Shown one piece after another: positions 22,030-38,236 of a stretch of DNA of 64,000 nucleotides. Origin of the DNA: Heliocidaris tuberculata (Eukaryota > Echinodermata > Echinoidea > Camarodonta > Echinometridae); contig CM046846.1 of assembly GCA_025618425.1 (NCBI GenBank), forward strand, positions 31,613,409-31,677,408, in the 5' to 3' direction. Below the pieces are notes generated by a model. That model saw nothing but the letters and a program-made list of their open reading frames with translations, was not told where the DNA came from and made no database searches. Each line of letters begins with the position of its first letter. Position 1 is the stretch's first letter. Position numbers and translations under genes: made by a program.

Positions 22030-22190
22030 ACTGTATTTCCGAACGTGTGAAACCTATAGGAAAAAGACACAACCTTTGTTTCAATAGTGTGGTTTTCATA
22101 CGCGTAATCCCACGCGTATGAAAACCCATTTTAGGCGCTTAACAATACACGTTCGGTAATGCAATCCGTTCGGAATTACAATACTTGACT
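22030..22190. mobile_element. short foldback with CCGAACG termini
   Basis: ACTGTATTTCCGAACGTGTG at the left opposes AATACACGTTCGGTAATGC and CCGTTCGGAATTACAATAC at the right. The centre TTTCATACGCGTAATCCCACGCGTATGAAA is a near-perfect palindrome. Confidence 0.65.
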
Positions 22191-22344
22191 ATACATGTAG
22201 CAGCTAAGTTCAGAGGGGCTGGCCTTGGAAGCCCCCATCCCCCTCCCCCATCAGGAGGAGCTCAAAACACAGCATTTAAATTTGTGTTAATATAGGCTTG
22301 CTTTATTTCTATTTTTAGGACAAATCAAAGGTGAAACTTGTTTT

Positions 22345-26838
<4,494 letters not shown>

Positions 26839-28408
26839 ATCCAGTCTGAACAACAACTGCAAAAAATCGATTTGAGGTTCAGAAAACATGCTTCTCAGCT
26901 CTAGGAGTATAAATGCAAAAATGTTTCTTACAAAACTTACACAAAAGAAGTGCAGTATCTGAGGCTAAATGTGGACACTTCAGTGGTAACTACCATCACT
27001 TTAACCAGGTCTTTGCAAATATCTCCTTCAAAAGTTAGCAGTTAGCAGTAGAAGTACAGCATCCTGCTATAATTATAGGCATTTTCTGCCATGACCTTTT
27101 CAAGGTTATGTCTTAAAAGTTGCCATTCCATTTCCATGGTTATTTCAGAAAGCTCTTTGTTTTACCAAAGTTAGGAGATTCACTTTTGCCATGACTACAC
27201 TTTGATGTGTATAGGAAAAAATTCACAGCATTTGGAAAGCCTAAGAAAGGTGTAACACTAAATTCTTCTTTCCTGTGCTACTTTAAATTACTGGCATTAC
27301 TGGCTTTTTGAAAAATATTGTGGCACATGAGATCTTTTTTAGATGTATGTAGGTAAATGATGGCAAATATCATCTGTTGACAGCTAGAGGTGTCGTGGTC
27401 TAGTTGATACGTCCCCGGACTATTGATCATGTGGTTCGCAGTTTGAGTCCCGCCACGGCACTAACGTCCTTGGCATGACATTAATCTACATTTAACACTC
27501 TCCACCCAGGTGTAGTAAATGGGTACCTGGTAGGAATTTATTCCTTGAATGCTTTTAGCACCTTAGGACAGCTGGGCTAAAGCCAGGGTAATAATAGTAA
27601 TTTGTAGGCACCTTGAGCATACCCTGGGATGAATATGTGCGCGATATACATGTAGATGAAGCTACTATTATTATTATTAGAAGGGTAGTGATTCGATGCA
27701 AAGTGATATGAGTTCATGCCTTCTAGCTTGCAGCAGATGATACTATGTATCTACTCCACAAATGTTTACAAAATCAGAAATATTCAGAAATATTATAGCT
27801 ACATGATGATGTCTGTGTGTCATGCTTTATTTATTGTACTCTCTCTTCTTTTTACTATCATTTTTAATCTAAATATAACTAGCTGAAACATGATGTCAAA
27901 CAGTAGTTGTTTTCTTATACCTTCATAATTTGCAGACTGAAATTAGAAAACATTATTCACATAAAATTTAGCTTGTACTGGTAGAATGTATGCTAAGCAT
28001 CTATTTGCAGGTTTTCCATGGTCATGGAAAAACCTGAAAAATCATAGAAAAATAAATTCTTCTGGAAAATCATGGAAAATGAAAAGAAAATCTCCCAAAG
28101 TCATGGAAATTGATTGTGGGTGCGGGCTGTGTGTGGCTATGGCAGCCTTCCATCACAAATAGGAAATGATATCACATCACTGCGTGGTATTCGTATACCG
28201 CATGAATGCCACAACTCCTACCAAAATAGTACTTATCTGGTCATGGAAAAAGGCCAAAATAGGTCATGTAAAGTCATGAAATTTGGTTCTCAAATTTTGG
28301 TGGGAACCCTGATTTGACTGTTATGAAATTGAATTGAGCATCTGTAAGATACAGTGTTTATAAAGGTACTCTTCAAATGCAACATATATATGTCTTTTTG
28401 TAAATAAA
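26839..28408 (+). other. YIPF5 3' UTR or downstream flank
   Basis: No second gene is visible. AATAAA at 28403-28408 is a candidate distal poly(A) signal, which would give a 3' UTR of about 1.57 kb containing the SINE. Whether transcription extends that far is inference. Confidence 0.45.
27385..27682 (+). mobile_element. tRNA-derived SINE
   Basis: The head GGTGTCGTGGTCTAGTTGATA carries a Pol III A box (TGGTCTAGTTGA). About 35 bases later GTTTGAGTCCCGCCACGGCA gives a degenerate B box. A tRNA-unrelated body follows (CACCCAGGTGTAGTAAATGG, GGTACCTGGTAGG, CACCTTGAGCATACCCTGG) and the element ends in an ATT repeat at 27665-27680. Located about 550 bases after the YIPF5 stop, probably in its 3' UTR. 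A tRNA gene is excluded because the acceptor and anticodon stems do not pair. Confidence 0.88.
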
Positions 28409-28544
28409 TATGTATATCCTCCATCATTTGGAATTTGATATTTGTCATTGTCATTATTTTTGTAACATCTATTATTTTGGGGGGATTTTATGTATCATTT
28501 GCTTAATGAGGGAAGCAAATGATTGGTAGAGAGAATAGATGAGA

Positions 28545-28965
28545 GGGAAATAAAAAGGTGAGAGACTGAGAGAGATGGATAAGAAAGAGAGAGAGAGAGA
28601 TGGAAGGAGAGTGAATGAGAGGGACAAGGTGGGCACGTTATGGATGAAAAGAAAGAGATAGAGAGCTAAAGACTGACAGATTGAGAGAGAGAGAGAGACG
28701 AACAGAAAAGAGTTATGCATTAAAAAGAACATAAGTTTAGAGAGATATGGAGTGATGAATGAATTGGGAGAGAGAGTGGGAAAGATGGATAAAATGAGAT
28801 ACAAGGATATAAATGGCTGGAGAGAAAGATGGATATTGAAAGAAATAGAAAAGGAGATAAGTAGATGGATAAAAAGGATATGTGGGGGGAGAAAAACAAT
28901 AACTGGGATAAGTGAATGGATGAGAGAAGCACTGGAGATAATGAAGAGATTCTAATCAATATTGC
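28545..28965. repeat. purine-rich GA/GAGAGATGGA tract, about 400 bp
   Basis: The plus strand is dominated by A and G (GAGAGAGAGATGGA, GGATAAAATGAGA and similar) for about 400 bases, with no stable repeat period. It yields long open frames of Ser/Leu on the minus strand that are compositional artefacts. Confidence 0.85.
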
Positions 28966-29485
28966 ACTATACAAATGATCACTGACATAGTGACATTCAC
29001 CCAAATTACGATTTATTTGACTAGATTCTTGCAGATAGAAAAGGGAAAAGGTTAAGTATATCGTTAAATATAATATGGAATACACAATAACATGTTTTAT
29101 GTTTCAAAGGAAAATACATCTAGTGAAATCTAAAAATGCTGACAGAAAAGACTGAAGCATATAGATTATGGGACTCTTATAGATCTAATGAAGGGGAATC
29201 AATTTCGAAGAGCAACTTGATTTTTATTTCATAATTATGTTTCCCCATCACTGAAAGATAAATGAAGCAAATAAAGTTGACAATATGCCTATAATACCAG
29301 ACGATGCCAAGAAAGATAAAGCATCGATTAAATCAAAACAGGAAGGTCAGACTCAACGGCTACATTTTGCCATTTGAAAAGCTAGATGAATCAATACCGG
29401 ATATATCTGTCAACAGCAAAGACAGACGTGATCAATAAAAACGCAGCCCATAAAGTTCACTATGGGTTTGATAATATCTCTCTCA

Positions 29486-29615
29486 CTCACCCCCCCCCCC
29501 CCACACACACACACAGGCTCTCTATCTCTCTCTCTCCCTCTCTCTTTTTCTCTGCCTATCTCTCTCACCCTCACTCACACACACTCTCTCTCCCTCTTTT
29601 CTTTTTCTCTCTATT
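29486..29615. repeat. poly-C, (AC)n and (CT)n simple repeats
   Basis: C run at 29489-29502, then ACACACAC and CT-rich tracts to about 29615. Confidence 0.95.
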
Positions 29616-29639
29616 AGATATACATGTAACATAATACAT

Positions 29640-31095
29640 AACTACTTATTTCGTTCTCTCTCTCACAACCCACCTTACACCGATTTCCCATCTTCCCTTG
29701 CAGTTTTAACCACTATACCCCCTCCATTCTTTTCATGGCGACATAAAGTGATGACACATTAAACATATGTTTATCATTCGTACATTATCATCATCTTTTT
29801 TATTAAATAGCATAGGCTTCCTGTTAAATTATATTAAACCATTGCATCTAAACCTGTATCAAAACCACCATGACAAAAAGAACTACATGTACATGTGCTA
29901 TAGTATGACTCTGTAATTTCAAAGCGTGACCCGCAAGGCAAGCACAAGCTGATTGGCCGAAAGAGTTTGAACATCTATACCTCAATATACCCTCATCCGC
30001 AGAAAAAGAGAACATATAATTTATATATAGATAAATGGAATTTGCTTCAAAGTGAATTTTAACCACATTGGATAAAATCAGCGACAACAACAAAAGTCTG
30101 TATGACCTGACATCTTTCACACTTATCATTTTAACACTATATCTTTCATGATTTTATCTAAATTTCTTCAGTCGGTCGTATAGCCTCAATTTTTCTGGAT
30201 TCATTTATCCATTCACATTTTTCTTTGTCTAAGGTATAACAGTACATCTGACATGGTTTTTGCTTTGCTCATGTAGAGGGCTAGTTTTTCAAAGCAATCT
30301 GGTAGCTTATAATATAAGTTACCATGTGCATAAAAATAATAATTATATGGTCACTATGATTTTAAAAAGTATAATTGGCAAGTTACAAGCAAAACAAATT
30401 ACTGCTTAGCATGCTAAAAGAACATTTTGACTTGTCTTTTTTGCTTCGTTTTCGAAATGAGTGGTAGAATGACATATTGGCATAATTACTTTTCTACTGG
30501 GTAGTCAGTATTTTGAGTTTCTAATTTTTATGTCTTTATTATAGAGAAAACTGGCCATGCTTCGTACACCAAAAATGCCACTATCAGTCTGTTGAAATTA
30601 CATGAATATTAATCATATGGTCATGCCGATCTGAGCTCAGTTATCAATGATTAAATATAACCCGTTTGTTTTGTGAATCGTGAAGGGAAAACTTCGAAAC
30701 AGAAACAGTTATGCAATTATTTGAAATGCATTCCGAATCTGAAAAGTGTATATAGAAAAGCGGCCGGTATATCATTTTAATCTTAATGAGAACTACTTTA
30801 ATTTAGCTCTAATATTAATCCTCAAATTGACAACACATGAACAAACGGGCATCCCTGACTTAATCCTCAGTTGTGTTGTGGCCAAATGAATACTGTATCG
30901 ATGGACATGCATGGCAATGAATAAATCATGTTAAGTTTGGTCCGGAGCTGAAAAAGTGATGAAAGGATTTTTGGAGATAAAACGAGACATGTGATGAATC
31001 CTTGATTTCATTCGAATTTTACCGTCCGCAGCGTAGACAGGAGAGACAGGGGCAATTCATCCATCCCTCGATAGCATTGTCTGACTCGGTAGACG
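29640..31095. other. intergenic, nothing recognised
   Basis: AT-rich unique-looking sequence. The 93-codon frame at 29848-30129 (minus) has no recognisable domain. Confidence 0.4.
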
Positions 31096-31107
31096 TCCGA
31101 CAACTGA

Positions 31108-31490
31108 GTACTGTCGGCGCATATGAAAGTTTATCGGCGTCCATGAAAATTTCTCGGCGCATTTGAAAATTTGTCGGCCCAACTTTTTGTCGACGCGTAT
31201 GAAATTTGTCGACGCCTAATCATGAAAATTTGTCGAGGCATATAAAGATTTTTTGGAGCATACGAACATTTATCGGCACACATGTATTTTGTCGAATTCG
31301 TCAGCCCAAATTTTTGTCGACGCTTAATTATGAACAATTTTGTCGACGCATATGAAGATTTTTTTTTGGAGCATACGAAAACTTATCGGCACACTTCTAT
31401 TTTGTCTACGCTCATGAAAATTTGTCGGAGCATATGAACATTTATAGGCGCATACAAAAATTTTGCGACGCTAATGAAAATATGTCCGCA
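31108..31490. repeat. degenerate tandem repeat (GTCGRCGCATATGAAAATTT)
   Basis: About 16 variants of a 20-24-base unit follow one another. A higher-order repeat is visible: the block from TTTGTCGACGCCTAATCATGA to GGCACACATGTATTTTGTC (about 31195-31290) recurs at about 31312-31408. It lies about 150 bases beyond the stop of the unrecognised gene and may be transcribed in its 3' UTR. Confidence 0.85.
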
Positions 31491-31645
31491 CAGTCACACA
31501 ATTATTTGTTTTTGTTGTTACATTATGCATGAGTACCCTCGAACATAACAAGCGGCTGGCTACACAAGTTTGTCGTTAGTTTAATTCCACAACCCTCGTT
31601 AATTTCTTGTATTCCATCATTGCAGTTCCTCCTATACCTATGAGG

Positions 31646-32192
31646 TCATATAGACACATACGGTCTCGCAGTTCTTTTCTTAGTTCTCGATGATCCACCA
31701 TGCGGCAGACCAAGGGGTCCCCAACTCGACACCTTATCTAAAGCTCTCTTTCTCCTCCTCGCCTCGTACGATTCATCAAGGCTATTCGACGTGTTGTCGA
31801 TGCTCGTCTGCCTTATATAGCGACAGTTCCGGAGGTCATTGACGTCTGTAGTCCCTGTGTTAAATTTGGACCCGTTCACCAAGGCGCGGCCAAAGATGGT
31901 CGACTTCATGGTGTTATGGCTGATGCTGTCTCGTTTCTGCGTTTGGAAAGGCTCCCGGTGACTGGCTACTTTGGTCCGATCATTTTTCGCTGGTAGGCTT
32001 TGTTCTGTTTAGAGAAAGGACGAAAGATGATGTTATTAGAGATCAGATTGATTTTTTTGGTAAAATATAACTTACTGTGGAATAGGAGAGGTTATCTTGG
32101 TGATGTACACTCCGGCGCTCCTATGCAAATGGTTTTATTTATCTTGCTCCACTTAATCATTAACTACGAGAAATTCAGTCAGATGACCACGT

Positions 32193-32267
<75 letters not shown>

Positions 32268-35200
32268 TTTTTTTTCATAGCAGTGTATGGACACATGTGC
32301 TAAAAGCTTTTTAAAAAACTTCCGATGAAGAGGTCTCTCGCATAAAAGACATATTAAACACAAACCTTTAAAAAATAGGATTAGCTCAATTTGGAATAGA
32401 GGTTTTAATTCACGTAGATTCATTTAATGAAAAAATATAATTTAAACGGCTCTCCCTTGGCAGGGGACATGTATTTCATGGAATTAGTGGTCCGACAAAG
32501 AAGTTTGCTTGATCATCATTGTATTCCGAGGCTTCTATTCGAATAGAAATAGGCCGTCTAATAAAAACCCAATCATCACTTCCAAATCACACTTTGTTAT
32601 TGTTAATAGCATCCGTCATTCGTTTGACAATATCGGATAAACATGAAAGCAGCTGGTCTTGACCATTGATTCGACACCGTGCATAAAGGTTGTTGTGACA
32701 CATTATATGATCAGATGAGGATGATTATATGATTTCTGTTGAAAACGACACCCACCCATACTTTTTATTTCTCATGTGTTCGCTGCTCCCAATATTATTT
32801 TTGCTCTTTCCATTTTTTTTTCTCTCTCTATATACATATTGTCGCTGTCTCCGTTTTCTTCCTCGCCCTCTCTATATTTATATATATCAAATTTGTCCGC
32901 CTCTTGCACTCTCTTAAGTCTTCCATTCTATACCTCTTCCCCCTCCTTTTCATCGATCAAAATGTGCTGGGTTTGAACCCCTCACCCGCCTCGACTCCCC
33001 GTTGATGATTTCGAGCTATACGCAACTGCTCTGCTGTCAGGATTCATTTAAACAGTGAAATGGAGTGTCTAATTTTGGCTGGTGGTCTTTCTGAAATGAC
33101 ACCTTTCAAAAGAAATAATGTCAAAGCGTCTAAGGAAGGGCAATACATGTACGATGAAATTATAATTTTCTTTTTACTATAACGCTAAGAAAACTCACCT
33201 AAGTCTTTCATCTTGGCAAGAAATTCCCGTAGTTTCTTCTCTCTGACCTCCTTCCTCGCTTCCTCCCACTCCAAAGCCTTCTTGATGAGATACTCCTGTC
33301 GACGGGATGGAAGCTTGAAGTCCTCCGAGGCAAGTCGGACTGTCTTCTCGCTGGCAACCAGACTCCCAACCGAGTTACGTGTGTAGACGGGGACACGGGG
33401 TACCGGAGGAATCTGAAAAGAAAAAGATGGAAGTTCGAATAAATAAATAGCTTTCTCGCTTTTTACACAAAGTCAGTGCATGATGAATTTGCCATAATAA
33501 GTAGAGATTACGTTCACTTCGATAATTCTATGTTAACTATAACCAGTGGTAGCTAGGGATTATGCCTTGATGCCTGGGGCAAACAGTGAAGCTGTGCCCC
33601 CCCCCCCCCCCCCCGTGCCCAAACTTACCTCGGAAATTTCGCATTTGACACCTGCAACTGAGCGGCAGAGAAGTTCAAAATTTGTACATTGATAAACGGT
33701 TTTCTATTTCCTCCTTTCTCAAATTGGGCCCAAAATGAACAAATACCCTTAAGAAGTAGTCGAAGAATTTCGCAAAGCTTGCGAAAGTTGACATTTCTTT
33801 CAAATTTTGAAACTTTGAAAATGCTATTTTATACACTTCATCCTATAGGGCACAATATTTAACAAGGGTCTGATGAAACTTACAGGATAGCGAGCAAAGC
33901 AAGGACAATTACATTTTGATTTTTCAAATTTTGAATCCTTTAAAAACGCTATTTGAAAACTTATATTTAGGGGAAAATGACGGGATGAAGCAACATAATT
34001 ATGTGGGGAGCAAAGCGACCTAACTTTAGAACAGTTTTGCAATTTAAACCCTTCAAAAACTTTATTTCTAATGTATTTACCCTTTGGATTTGGGGCACAT
34101 AATCCTTAAGGATTATAATTTTTCTTTATTTTCTCCCAATTTTCTTTCTCTCTTTTGCGTTTTTTGCGCCCCCTTCAAGATCCGCCCCGGGCACGTGCCC
34201 TCTGCCCCCTTATATACGCCCATAGGATACCCCACTGACCATAACCACAGGAGGGGGGGGGGGCATCGCAGCGATCTCAATGGGACTCGTAATAGAAGTC
34301 TTAAAGACGAGTTCTGTGGTACACGTCCCCTGAAAATTTTCAGTGAATTCCGGATATTTCGAAAATAGATAACCACAAAATAAATGACGAGTAACAACAA
34401 CATATCACCATTTTGATTTGTGCTGTAGAATGCAAAGTTTCAGCATTCAAAATCGGTCGCAACGCGTTCCCGCATTTTGTACCCCCCCCCCCCCCCCCCC
34501 ACCTACCTCCCCCCGGTCATTCATGACACAAAATCGCCGTCCCTGATCTAAACTACAAAAATATGTTCATTTACTTTTACTCGAAGCGGGAGCAGGTTAA
34601 CATATCTCTGTTTGCTTATCCCGATTTCAACGACAATTATTACAAAATGTTATTTCATTTCCTTTGTGCAAATCTTGTTTGCATATATCTGCGTGTCTCG
34701 TATGCAATATCCATTTAATTGAATTGAAAATGTTGATACATGCTATGAGATATCAAAAGAATGAGAAGGCAGACAGGTAAAACAGACATATTACCTCATA
34801 TTGTGGTATTTTGAAAGTCCTATTGGCAATTCCCACGTGGTATTTATGCATGTCATCCTCCAACTTTCGTCTCTCCCTCATCCTCTTCTCTCGAATTTTT
34901 GCTCTCCTTGCCTCCTCATCATCCTCTTCATCCCCGCCGGCAAGCACCTCTTCCTCATCGCTGCCGTTCACCGTCTGATGATCAAGCTCATCGCTGGCAG
35001 ACGATGGCGAACTTTTGGCGGGAGATTTATCAACAGCTGAATTGTCGCTACCCACGTGATCTGTCTTTCCTGTTTGATCTATTGCTCTGAGTTGATTCTG
35101 ATTCTTGTCTGCTTGTATATCGACCTGTGCATCTTCCCTAATTGGAGGCAAGATTGAGCTCGTCGTGTTCATGCGCGAGAGCGTAGTGGTGTCGTCTGCG

Positions 35201-38200
35201 TAGTGATGGTGGGAGTTCTCATTTTCGCGCGCGATTGACATAATGCGATCAAGATCGGAATCCATCCTAGTTGGCATAGCAACCTCATCATCATCATCAT
35301 CGCCGTTCTGTCGCTGTCTCTCTGATGTGCTAGGTCTGAAATGGGCCGGATGGATGTCGGGTATTCTCTTTGATCTGAGAGACATGCCGCCCACTTTCTT
35401 CCTTAGAAAAGCTGTTTCGTCCACTATTCGAGTTTTCTGCCGTGGAAGGATTTCAACGTGACCCGTTACCCCATCAATGACGGTCACATGATGGTGGGAT
35501 ATATTTTGAGGTCTTGTCATTGCGTCATCGGTCCTATTGTCGACTGATTCCCTTTCTTCGCTCCCTTCGTTAAAATGTGATTCGATCTCTGAGTCTTTAT
35601 CATCATTTATTTCATCCTCTACAAATGTCACTTTCCTCGCTATTTTACCAACCAAAGTTTCTAGTTCTGTTGACTGATTCGCCGGCAGTTTCTCGGCAAT
35701 TTTGGCTAACGAGTTTTGAGAATCGGTCAAGATTGTTGCCATTCCGCTGTCTACTGATTCTGTTTTGGAAACGGTACGCGTGCGATCGTGACTTTCCTTG
35801 AAATGTTTGTTCTTACTTTCTTCGTTCGTGACGTAACCTTCGTCTACTGGTTCGTCACTGATCAATGGCTTTGTCATGGTCCCATCCTCGACACCAATGC
35901 TCTCCTCTTCATCCTCTTCTATGTCATCTAGTTTCTTCTCCGTTTTCTCCTGCAATGTAAAAGAGAAAATTATGAATTGATTGTCCATTAATTAAATGTA
36001 ACAGATTAATAACGTTGTTGTATTCCTACAAAGAAAGAATGCCTAGCTATCTGTTACTTCGTGAACAAGGGCTGTGGAACAAACCGATTCATTCCCCGCG
36101 CTCCTTCTCCCCCCCCCCCCTCTCTCTCTCTCTCTATAAATATATAATTATCCCTCTCCCTTCATCTCCTTTTCATATTTACGTCTCTCTCATGCTCTCT
36201 CTTTCTCCCTCCATCCCTCGACCTCGTTCCCTCCCTCTCATTCTCTCTCTCTCTCTCTCTAGCTATCTTTCTCTGCCTCTTTCTTCCATTCCCCCCCCCC
36301 CCATCATTCTCCTGCACTCTGTCTCTCTTCCCCTCCTCTTTATATTATCTCTCTCATGCTCTGTAATGACGACAACAACGTATTGCCCAAACAGAATGCT
36401 GCTATTAATCTAATATAATAAATTTCTACATATCGTCTCTTGAGAGCCAGAAGGGCATAAACTCTGTGTTAAAGTTTACGTGTTAATGCCCTTCTAGCTC
36501 CCAACAAACGAAATCATCTTTTCACTTACCTTTTGTCTCTGAATGATTTTCTTTTTTCCTTTCTTCATGGTGCTCTCGAGAAACTTTCTAGCCGCAGCTT
36601 CCCTATCCTTGATGGCCTGCTCTCGTAGCTGTTGCTGGATAGCTCGTTGTTTCTGTCAGTTGGATACAACCAATTAAATATTCGAATAAATAACTTACAT
36701 AACAGGCTTTTGCTTAGACATGTAACAAAAAGTTTGCATTTAATCAGACTTATGATAAAGGGAGGAAGAAAAAGGAGAAAAAGAGAAGAAAAAAAAGAAG
36801 AGGAGGAAGGAAAATGAAGAGGAAGAAGGAGGAGGAGGAGGAGGAGGGGAGAAGAAAAAGTAAAAGGAGAAGAAGAATTGAAAATAGGAAAAGGAAACTG
36901 AAGAAGGGGACCAGAAAGAGAATGAAGTTTATATCATGGTTTAATAAATTTAGGTTGTGCATGCTACCAAAATGACATCAGGCATTCAATGATAATCATA
37001 ACCGTATACCGATTCGTAATTTTTTTAAATCAAGTTAGCTTTGTGAAACGAGAGATTCTTTGTTACGAACAATTGAGAAATCTTTATTTAAAAAAAAAAT
37101 CCAGTAATTAATTGAACCGGATCCTTCTTTGAAGCGAAATTAATATACAAACCTGTATGTAAGACTGTCTCTGTATCCGTCTCTTTTCATTCTGAAATTT
37201 GATGAGATTACGGAAAGCATGTTGCTGATCCTGAGAGAGTTTCCTTACTGCATCCTGAAGTAATACAGAGGGTACAAAATAAACGTCATTATCATCATCA
37301 TCATCGTTGTCATCATCATCAACATCATATTCCTATTCATCTCAGTAATCATCGTCATCATCATTATTATCAGCATCATCACCATCACCGCCGTCGGTGT
37401 CATCACCGACGGCGGTGATGACACAGTCATCATTTCATTTCTCTTCATTTCGTTTATTTCCACTTCCAACAAAATAAAATATATGGGTTTGCAATGTATA
37501 TAGTAAAACAATGAAACTTAACAATATTACATCTAATTGGTTTACAGCGTACAATAGGCATAAAAACATTATAATCTAGGTTAGTCATGGAGGGGACTGC
37601 TAAAAAGCTGGGCTCGTAGACTGCAGCTCCCTATAACTCATAGTTGCAAAAATAGTGTATTTATAGAAGGGGAACGTACGAAAATACATAAACCGGATAG
37701 ACAGAAAATCTATGAAAATCCTAAATATTCATATTCATCTCAGTCATCATGGTCATCATCATCATTATCATTATCATCATCATTATCATTATCATCATCA
37801 TTATCATTATCATCATCATGAAGAGGTCAAACTATCTTCAAAAAACAAACTATTTTTGTTTTAGGATTTTCACAGAGGCTTATAAGCGTAGCGCGGTCTA
37901 GCCATTGAAAAGGGACACTGGCATGAGTCATGGGTAGGGGCACCGCAGTGGCTGAAACACTAGAGAAGAGAGCTCTCTCCCTTTCTTTCCCTCTCTTTCT
38001 ATAATTTGTTCGCATTCGACGGGGGGGGGGGGGGGGGCTTGTACTCCTTGCCCCCTCAGCAACGACACTAAACAGAGAACAGTTTGGATTATACATGCTT
38101 ATTAAGGTCTTTTTTTTTTTTAATCCTTTGCTTTTCAGATATTCAGATAAAGGCATGGGAGTCGCCAGAGGGGTGCGGAGGGTGCGAACGCACCCCCCTC

Positions 38201-38205
38201 CAGAC

Positions 38206-38236
<31 letters not shown>

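Noticed and set aside
27389..27462. A second tRNA gene
   Set aside because: It has A- and B-box-like words but the acceptor and anticodon stems do not pair. A SINE body and tail follow.
28472..29085. Ser/Leu-rich 110-121-codon frames
   Set aside because: They are the complement of the GA-rich simple tract.
31108..31490. CRISPR-like array of direct repeats
   Set aside because: Units are degenerate and contiguous without unique spacers, and the window is eukaryotic.
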